Shown here: positions 5,697 to 9,941 of the stretch, piece by piece
How the letters are laid out: each line of letters opens with the position of its first letter
Position numbering within the stretch: position 1 is the stretch's first letter
NCBI GenBank assembly: GCA_030696435.1
Contig: JAUYSF010000105.1
Span: 1 to 9,941, forward strand
DNA length: 9,941 nucleotides
Direction of reading: 5' to 3'
Source: Desulfoprunum sp.
Lineage (GTDB): Bacteria > Desulfobacterota > Desulfobulbia > Desulfobulbales > Desulfocapsaceae
The notes under the pieces: generated by a model
The model's input: the letters and a program-made list of their open reading frames with translations, nothing else
The model's database searches: none
What the model was told of the DNA's origin: nothing
Position numbers and translations under genes: made by a program

Positions 5697-7109
5697 TTAC
5701 CAGCCGAGATTGAGATAAGTATGAATGGAGTCGGCCGCCTGTCTGCCGGCACCCATGGCTAGAATAACCGTGGCGGCTCCAGTGACGATGTCGCCGCCAG
5801 CCCAAACCCCTTTTTTAGTGGTCTTGCCGGTCGCGGGGTCGGTGATGACATATCCCCATTTATTTAAGCGCATATCCGGCGTCTCGCTGGTCAGAAGCGG
5901 ATTGGCCCCGGAGCCGACAGCGACGATGCACAGGTCACACTCGATCTGGAATTCCGAGCCCTTGATGGCAACCGGACGCCTTCTGCCGGAGTCGTCCGGT
6001 TCACCGAGTTCCATGCGCAGACACTCCATGCCGGTCAGACGGCCTTTCTCATTGCCAAGGTAGCGGGTGGGATTAGTCAGCAGGAACAGCTCGATCCCCT
6101 CTTCTTCAGCATGATGGATCTCAGCCCCTCTGGCAGGCATCTCTTCCCGCGAGCGCCGGTAAACGATTTTGACACTTTCAGCCCCGAGGCGCATGGCTGT
6201 TCGGGCCGAATCCATGGCAACGTTGCCCGCCCCGAGGACCACCACATTTTTGCCTTTAGGTATTGGAGTGTCCACGTCCGGATATTTGTAGGCCTTCATG
6301 AGATTGGCCCGGGTCAGGTATTCGTTTGCTGAAAGGATACCGACCAGATTCTCGCCGGCCAGATTCATGAATTTGGGAAGGCCGGCACCGACGCCGACGT
6401 AGATGGCATCGAAGCCCTGTTCGAACAACTCGTCGAGCGAGACGGTTCTGCCGACTACGGCATTGCACTCGACATTTACGCCCAGTCTTTCCAGGAAATT
6501 TACCTCCTGGGCGACGATTGCCTTGGGCAGACGGAATTCGGGGATACCATAGACCAACACGCCACCGGGTTTATGGAAGGCCTCCAGGATGGTGACATCA
6601 TGTCCTTTGGTGATAAGATCGCCGGCTACGGTGAGGCCGGAAGGGCCGGAGCCGACCACGGCCACTTTTTTACCCGTGGGTGGCTGTTTGGGGGGTAAAT
6701 CACCGGTGCCGTGCTCCCGTTCGTAGTCGGCGCAGAAACGTTCAAGGTTGCCGATGGCCACGGGCGCATCCTTTTTACCGACGATGCACTTGCCTTCACA
6801 CTGGATCTCCTGGGGACAGACCCTACCGCAGACGGCGGGCAGGGCATTCTTGCTCCACAGATTACGGATCGCCCCGGACATATCTCCTTGAGCAATGAGA
6901 TCGATGAAACCGGGAATATCCACCCCGACCGGACAGCCGGTCACGCAGCCGGGTTTCTTACATTGTAGGCATCTTTCGGCCTCTTCTTGGGCCATTTTTA
7001 CGGTGTAGCCAGTTGGAACTTCGAGAAAATTGCGAGCTCTGACCTTGGGTTCCTGCTCGGGCATCGGGACTCTGGATTTTTTCTCTGTCTTCTCTACAAT
7101 CTCGGCCAT
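5697..7109 (-). CDS. nfnB: NfnB: NADPH/Fe-S/FAD subunit of NADH-dependent reduced ferredoxin:NADP+ oxidoreductase
   Basis: This 470-residue protein resembles the small subunit of glutamate synthase. With NfnA it forms a flavin-based electron-bifurcating complex that couples NADPH oxidation to reduction of ferredoxin and NAD+, or the reverse. N-terminal cysteines C47, C50, C55 and C59, and C94, C98, C104 and C108, bind two [4Fe-4S] clusters. E101 in CPQE is, as I recall, a non-Cys cluster ligand in crystallised Nfn. The FAD-binding GSGPSG is at 153-158, and the NADP-side GAGNVAMD is at 293-300, followed by YRRSREEMPAR, which supplies arginines for the 2'-phosphate. A C-terminal FAD motif GVWAGGD lies near the end. 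The start is ATG 7109 with GGAGG six bases upstream; the frame continues seven codons further without support. Without NfnA next door it would be annotated gltD-like. There is no glutamate synthase large subunit in the window, which favours Nfn (or the equivalent sulfide dehydrogenase SudA). Confidence 0.92.
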   Translation of the reverse strand: MAEIVEKTEKKSRVPMPEQEPKVRARNFLEVPTGYTVKMAQEEAERCLQCKKPGCVTGCPVGVDIPGFIDLIAQGDMSGAIRNLWSKNALPAVCGRVCPQEIQCEGKCIVGKKDAPVAIGNLERFCADYEREHGTGDLPPKQPPTGKKVAVVGSGPSGLTVAGDLITKGHDVTILEAFHKPGGVLVYGIPEFRLPKAIVAQEVNFLERLGVNVECNAVVGRTVSLDELFEQGFDAIYVGVGAGLPKFMNLAGENLVGILSANEYLTRANLMKAYKYPDVDTPIPKGKNVVVLGAGNVAMDSARTAMRLGAESVKIVYRRSREEMPARGAEIHHAEEEGIELFLLTNPTRYLGNEKGRLTGMECLRMELGEPDDSGRRRPVAIKGSEFQIECDLCIVAVGSGANPLLTSETPDMRLNKWGYVITDPATGKTTKKGVWAGGDIVTGAATVILAMGAGRQAADSIHTYLNLGW

Positions 7110-7126
7110 TTTTATCCTCCGTAGAT

Positions 7127-7146
7127 ACACTCGAATCAGCGAGTGT
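7127..7146. promoter_or_regulatory. small hairpin in the nfnA-nfnB spacer
   Basis: ACACTCG (7127-7133) and CGAGTGT (7140-7146) form a perfect 7-base-pair stem with loop AATCAG. It sits between the two coding regions, just upstream of the nfnB ribosome site (GGAGG at 7120-7116 on the minus strand). No T run follows, so it is not an obvious terminator. It could stabilise or segment the transcript and tune the NfnA:NfnB ratio. Confidence 0.35.
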
Positions 7147-7196
7147 GATTGTCGTTGCGCAGCCTGACTCTTTTATTCTTGCCCTGAAAGTCGATG

Positions 7197-8033
7197 TTAT
7201 TTTGCGTCGCGAATCGTGCAGAATTTTTTATGACATTCCCGCTCTTCTTCCTGATAGGCCTGCAGCCGCATGATCAACTCGTCATAATCGACTTGATGGC
7301 CGTCAAATTCAGGTCCGTCCACACAGGCAAATTTCGTCTCACCGCCGATTGTCACCCGGCAGCCGCCACACATGCCGGTGCCGTCGACCATAATCGGATT
7401 GAGGCTCACCATGGTCGGCACATTGAAATCCTTGGTGATCTTGCTCACCGCCTTCATCATGGGAACCGGGCCGATTGCCACTACCAGTTTCACATCGCCT
7501 GCCTTCAGGATTTCCTGCATGACCTGGGTGACAAAGCCGTGGTGGCCGTAGGAGCCGTCGTCGGTGCAGATGCGCAGATCGTTCGAGGCCTTTCTCATCT
7601 CATCTTCAAGGATCAGCAGGTCTTTATTGCGGGCCCCGATAATACAGGTGACGTCGTTCCCGACCTCTTTCAGGCCGCGGGTGATGGGGTGAAGCACGGC
7701 AACACCGGTGCCGCCACCAACACAGATCACCTTTCCAACTTTTTCGAGGTGGGTGGCTTTCCCTAAAGGACCGATCACGTCCTGGTAGGCGTCACCGACT
7801 TGTAATTCTTTGAACAGGGCCGTTGATTTGCCAACGACCATGTAGATGATTGTAATAGTTCCCTTCTCAGAGTCCGTGTCGGCCATGGTAAGAGGGATCC
7901 TCTCACCATCTTCATTGGCCTTCAGGATGACAAACTGACCGGGACGGGCCTTTTTCGCGATAAGTGGTGCCTCAATCTCATTGAGAATCACGGTCCCTCC
8001 AGTCATTTCTTCACGTCGCACGATCTTGAACAT
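7197..8033 (-). CDS. nfnA: NfnA: FAD/[2Fe-2S] NAD-binding subunit of NADH-dependent reduced ferredoxin:NADP+ oxidoreductase
   Basis: This 278-residue ferredoxin-NADP reductase-fold protein is the partner of NfnB. It binds FAD and NAD(H) and carries a [2Fe-2S] cluster. The flavin motif RIPLT is at 45-49 and the nucleotide-binding GGGTG at 106-110. The cluster site is D217, C222, C225 and C237 (VDGTGMCGGC, then KFACVDGPEF). Its D-x4-C-x2-C-x11-C spacing is that of the unusual Asp-plus-three-Cys [2Fe-2S] site of Thermotoga NfnA, which I recall as D219/C224/C227/C239. The start is ATG 8033 with GGAGGG immediately upstream; the open frame extends to 8129 without homology-like sequence. nfnA precedes nfnB by 87 bases on the same strand, the order usual for nfnAB/sudBA. 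DHOD electron-transfer subunits (PyrK) are relatives, but the spacing and partner argue for NfnA. Confidence 0.93.
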   Translation of the reverse strand: MFKIVRREEMTGGTVILNEIEAPLIAKKARPGQFVILKANEDGERIPLTMADTDSEKGTITIIYMVVGKSTALFKELQVGDAYQDVIGPLGKATHLEKVGKVICVGGGTGVAVLHPITRGLKEVGNDVTCIIGARNKDLLILEDEMRKASNDLRICTDDGSYGHHGFVTQVMQEILKAGDVKLVVAIGPVPMMKAVSKITKDFNVPTMVSLNPIMVDGTGMCGGCRVTIGGETKFACVDGPEFDGHQVDYDELIMRLQAYQEEERECHKKFCTIRDAK

Positions 8034-8227
8034 TGTTCCCTCCATGTTAAAAATTCCATTGTATGTAACAGGTAAGAGTATTCCTGATGGGGGTGTCCTG
8101 CACAGAGCAAGTAAGCACAAGTTCGGCATTAAATCAACCCCAGATTATGGAGAACCGAGTTGACATACCCTGAAGACTGCCTCGTGCTTGAATTAACGGT
8201 ATCTTGGAGGTTTAGGGTCGGCCAGTC

Positions 8228-8617
8228 TTATGTGCGCATGATCTGCCAGAGATGTGAGAATTCCACAAGAAGAATGACTGCCCAGAGAAGAATGCTGATC
8301 CCTGCGGCCGCCGCTGATATATCTTTAATGACTTTGATTTTATGGTTTTCCTTAGTCTCGACGAAATCGCATAGAGCCTCAATGGCACTGTTGAACATCT
8401 CGGCTATGAGTACCAGGGCGGTTGCGGCCATGATCAGTAGAAAATCAACCCATTGTCGTAACAGGAAACAGATGAGGAGAGTGATGATCGACAGATACAT
8501 CTTGTAGGCGACGCTGAAATCGTAGCGGACGGCATAGCGTAGACCTGAGAGGCAGATCTTGATTTTGTGTATCGGGTGATAGCCTTTTTCGCCGGTGCCG
8601 AGAAATTTATTCCGCAT
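8228..8617 (-). CDS. dgkA: DgkA-type lipid kinase (diacylglycerol or undecaprenol kinase)
   Basis: This small integral membrane kinase of 129 residues phosphorylates diacylglycerol or undecaprenol with ATP. Three hydrophobic helices are visible (roughly 40-54, 57-73 and 100-119). The catalytic signature EMFNSAIEALCDFV carries E73, N76 and E80, matching the E69/N72/E76 set of E. coli DgkA. KDISAAAAG follows at 99-106, as in the family. Aligning GLRYAVRYDF with E. coli GLRAAWINEA puts D33 where E. coli has E28. The start is ATG 8617 with AAGGA eight bases upstream. It lies 48 bases downstream of a PAP2 phosphatase gene, probably in one transcript, suggesting a lipid phosphate salvage or recycling role at the inner membrane. 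Which lipid is the substrate cannot be told from sequence. Confidence 0.92.
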   Translation of the reverse strand: MRNKFLGTGEKGYHPIHKIKICLSGLRYAVRYDFSVAYKMYLSIITLLICFLLRQWVDFLLIMAATALVLIAEMFNSAIEALCDFVETKENHKIKVIKDISAAAAGISILLWAVILLVEFSHLWQIMRT

Positions 8618-8665
8618 GGTGCGATTCCTTTATGAGCATTGGCAAAATGGGAAGATTTTTGAAAT

Positions 8666-9160
8666 TCATTTCTCTGGTGGCAGGTAAAGGTGAGGCAATA
8701 TCGCCTGCACCAACAGAACCAGAAGAATGGCCAATGCGAGTCCTGCGAGGACATCCGAAGGATAGTGCACCTGGAGATAGACGCGTGAATAACTGACACC
8801 GGCAACAATCAGCAGGCTGATGAGACTCGTAAGAATTGCCCAGAACGGCGGCAGGATGCGAATGGCGATAAGGGTGATCGAGAGGAAAAAGGCAGTGGCC
8901 TGGGCGGTGTGGGCGCTTGGAAAAGACCAGTCCGAAGGCATCGGTACAAGCAGGCCGAGTGAGTCAGGCCGCGGGCGGCGAAAGAGCAGTTTCGCCACAT
9001 GGACTGAAATAACGCTGACTATGAGGTTCAGGCCGAGCAAGATCGCTTCCTGTGGTCTTTTTGCCCCGAGAAGAAGGAGGCAGATCAGGATGGAAAAGGG
9101 CAGAAGCAGATATAATGAGCCGAACCAGGTTACCGTTGCAAAGAACGTATCCATGTGCAT
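8666..9160 (-). CDS. PAP2-family membrane phosphatase
   Basis: This is an integral membrane lipid phosphatase, a type 2 phosphatidic acid phosphatase/BacA-independent undecaprenyl-PP phosphatase relative. All three catalytic motifs are intact: K57-x6-R64-P65 (KLLFRRPRP), PSAH at 81-84, and S125-R126-x5-H132-x3-D136. About five hydrophobic helices are visible. I chose ATG at 9160, giving 164 residues, with AGG four bases before it; a second ATG two codons on is equally possible. The open frame continues to a TTG at 9265 (199 residues), but that start has no ribosome site and the extra 35 residues are polar and unfamiliar. The gene is followed after 48 bases by dgkA. The substrate could be undecaprenyl pyrophosphate, phosphatidic acid or phosphatidylglycerol phosphate. 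Confidence 0.88.
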   Translation of the reverse strand: MHMDTFFATVTWFGSLYLLLPFSILICLLLLGAKRPQEAILLGLNLIVSVISVHVAKLLFRRPRPDSLGLLVPMPSDWSFPSAHTAQATAFFLSITLIAIRILPPFWAILTSLISLLIVAGVSYSRVYLQVHYPSDVLAGLALAILLVLLVQAILPHLYLPPEK

Positions 9161-9504
9161 CTGACCTGGGAATGTGAAGGTTAACGGATCTTCTTTTGCC
9201 TTACCACTGGCTACCGGAAAAGTCAAAGTCAAAAACGGACCATCAATCTCTGCCAATGCCTGCAATATAATTATATGAAAATCAAATATATGACACGATA
9301 TTCGTTATCTGTCGGTTGCCCTCCAAAAGATGAGGAAGTGGTCTTTTTTAGACCTGTGGAGGTGATTTCTGTCTGCTTTTAGTCGGTATCATTTTATTTT
9401 TCTTTGAAATTTTTTTCCATCTGGGTATAAGATAATTTGGGGTGGCCGAAAAGGTATCTCGAAGACCGTTTTTACAGAGAATAACGTACTAAAGGAGTTT
9501 GAAA
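9161..9504. other. divergent intergenic region between PAP2 and cold-shock genes
   Basis: This is an AT-rich region between divergent genes. Bases 9161-9265 can be read as an N-terminal extension of the PAP2 frame. The rest holds no convincing reading frame. It contains the probable promoter of the cold-shock gene (9404-9433) and should contain that of the PAP2/dgkA pair, for which I see no good match. Nothing else is recognisable. Confidence 0.6.
9404..9433 (+). promoter_or_regulatory. candidate sigma70 promoter of the cold-shock gene
   Basis: TTGAAA at 9404-9409 is followed by TATAAG (9426-9431, spacer 16) or TAAGAT (9428-9433, spacer 18), within an AT-rich stretch. A start near 9440 would give a leader of about 65 bases before the ATG at 9505. 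Leaders of cold-shock mRNAs often carry temperature-responsive structure, but I cannot resolve one here by eye. Confidence 0.4.
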
Positions 9505-9714
9505 ATGGCTGAAGGAACAGTGAAGTGGTTTAATGACGCGAAGGGGTTTGGCTTTATCGAGCAGGATGGGGGAAAGGATATCTTCGTTCATTATTCCGCG
9601 ATCAAGGGGGAAGGATTCAAGTCGCTTGAAGAAGGAGTCCGTGTCAGTTTTGATATCGTCCAGGGACCCAAGGGGCCTGCAGCTGACAATGTCTTGAAGA
9701 TCAAGGGGAATTAA
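9505..9714 (+). CDS. cold-shock domain protein (CspA family)
   Basis: This 69-residue single cold-shock domain protein binds single-stranded RNA and DNA and is likely an RNA chaperone in the cytoplasm. The opening GTVKWFN, RNP1 KGFGFI (13-18) and RNP2-type DIFVHYSAI (25-33) are intact, with the aromatic surface W8, F15, F17, F27, H29 and Y30. The start is ATG 9505 with AAGGAG seven bases upstream; an in-frame TTG two codons earlier lies inside the ribosome-site spacer and is unlikely. It is monocistronic, with a promoter-like sequence and its own terminator. Whether it is cold-induced or constitutive is not visible. Confidence 0.96.
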   Translation: MAEGTVKWFNDAKGFGFIEQDGGKDIFVHYSAIKGEGFKSLEEGVRVSFDIVQGPKGPAADNVLKIKGN

Positions 9715-9726
9715 ATTCTTCTATGT

Positions 9727-9760
9727 CCTGCTGTGTCAACGCAGCAGGTCTTTCATTTTT
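9727..9760 (+). terminator. intrinsic terminator of the cold-shock gene
   Basis: CCTGCTGTG and CGCAGCAGG pair over nine positions (one G-T wobble) around a TCAA loop, followed by TCTTTCATTTTT. It lies 13 bases after the stop codon. This is the clearest rho-independent terminator in the window. Confidence 0.85.
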
Positions 9761-9765
9761 GAAAA

Positions 9766-9799
9766 GGCGTCATGGAAGTCGAATCGTGTTCGTGACGCC
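9766..9799. other. imperfect hairpin downstream of the cold-shock terminator
   Basis: GGCGTCATGGA (9766-9776) can pair with TTCGTGACGCC (9789-9799) through 11 positions including two G-T wobbles, with a 12-base loop. On the plus strand no T run follows. On the minus strand the stem is followed by TTTTC. Its role is unknown. It lies in the 180-base spacer before the last, partial gene, which otherwise shows nothing recognisable. Confidence 0.35.
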
Positions 9800-9896
9800 T
9801 CCTCCGCAGTTTGAAATTCCACCAATCTCCGTGACCTGCCAACATGTGTTTCCCAGGATTTCTTTGTGCTGTTCTTCTTTTTGAGAGAATTCCTTT

Positions 9897-9941
9897 ATGT
9901 CCCAAAAACTGAAAGAGGCTTTGCGGGAAGATCTCACACCG
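9897..9941 (+). CDS. 5' end of an unidentified plus-strand gene (runs off right edge)
   Basis: ATG at 9897 opens an uninterrupted frame of 15 codons (MSQKLKEALREDLTP) to the window edge, with an in-frame TGA 15 bases upstream. The ribosome site is weak (GAGAG about eight to ten bases upstream). The amphipathic, charged start looks like a real cytosolic protein, but the fragment is too short to name. Confidence 0.45.
   Translation, partial: MSQKLKEALREDLTP

Noticed and set aside
5581..5805. N-terminal extension of the alcohol dehydrogenase frame into nfnB
   Set aside because: The 75 extra residues are Arg/Ser-rich frame noise across the hairpin and the nfnB 3' end. The family-length protein starts at GTG 5580.
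7194..7766. 190-codon plus-strand frame opposite nfnA
   Set aside because: It is antisense to a clearly conserved protein and its His/Ala-rich translation has no domain.
8034..8129. N-terminal extension of nfnA
   Set aside because: The sequence is unlike the family, and the ATG at 8033 has GGAGGG immediately upstream.

Overview
The window looks like a chromosomal segment of an anaerobic, Gram-negative bacterium. The gene content (an oxygen-sensitive glycyl radical enzyme, an electron-bifurcating NfnAB pair, an iron-sulfur flavoprotein and an iron-type alcohol dehydrogenase) would suit a sulfate-reducing or fermentative member of the Desulfobacterota, perhaps the Desulfobulbales. That placement is an inference from gene content and protein style. 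No taxonomic marker such as rRNA is present.

Left part (1-3690): the first codons of an unknown minus-strand gene run off the left edge, with a plausible sigma70 promoter upstream of them. Next comes a tightly coupled minus-strand pair: a glycyl-radical-enzyme activase (3543 to 2617) followed one base later by a 787-residue glycyl radical enzyme (2615 to 252). The enzyme carries every active-site residue I recall from trans-4-hydroxy-L-proline dehydratase HypD, at a constant offset of four residues. The pair should therefore let the cell attack hydroxyproline, such as that released from collagen or plant and algal wall proteins, and funnel it to proline metabolism. A divergent intergenic region with short repeats and an inverted repeat separates it from the next gene.

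Middle (3691-5580): a plus-strand iron-sulfur flavoprotein / NADPH-dependent FMN reductase-type gene is followed by an unusual intergenic block that may be a dispersed repeat. A convergent minus-strand Fe-type alcohol dehydrogenase comes next. It has Gln where the family normally has its first metal-binding His.

Right-centre (5641-8033): minus-strand nfnA and nfnB encode the two subunits of NADH-dependent reduced-ferredoxin:NADP+ oxidoreductase, with the signature Asp/Cys3 [2Fe-2S] site in NfnA. A perfect 12-bp stem hairpin separates nfnB from the alcohol dehydrogenase gene.

Right part (8228-9941): a minus-strand pair encodes a PAP2-family lipid phosphatase and a DgkA-type lipid kinase, a likely phosphatase/kinase module for undecaprenyl or diacylglycerol phosphates. 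Next is a plus-strand cold-shock protein with its own promoter-like sequence and a good intrinsic terminator. The first 15 codons of an unidentified plus-strand gene end the window.

The functional links are modest. The activase needs a low-potential electron donor, and NfnAB exchanges electrons between ferredoxin, NADH and NADPH. The iron-sulfur flavoprotein, divergent from the activase, could be a local electron carrier. I see no CRISPR array, tRNA, rRNA, transposase or phage gene, and no clear new defence or mobile system. The least explained elements are the repeat-like block at about 4267-4400, the repeats between the activase and the flavoprotein gene, and the exact chemistry (C-O versus C-N cleavage) of the HypD-like enzyme.
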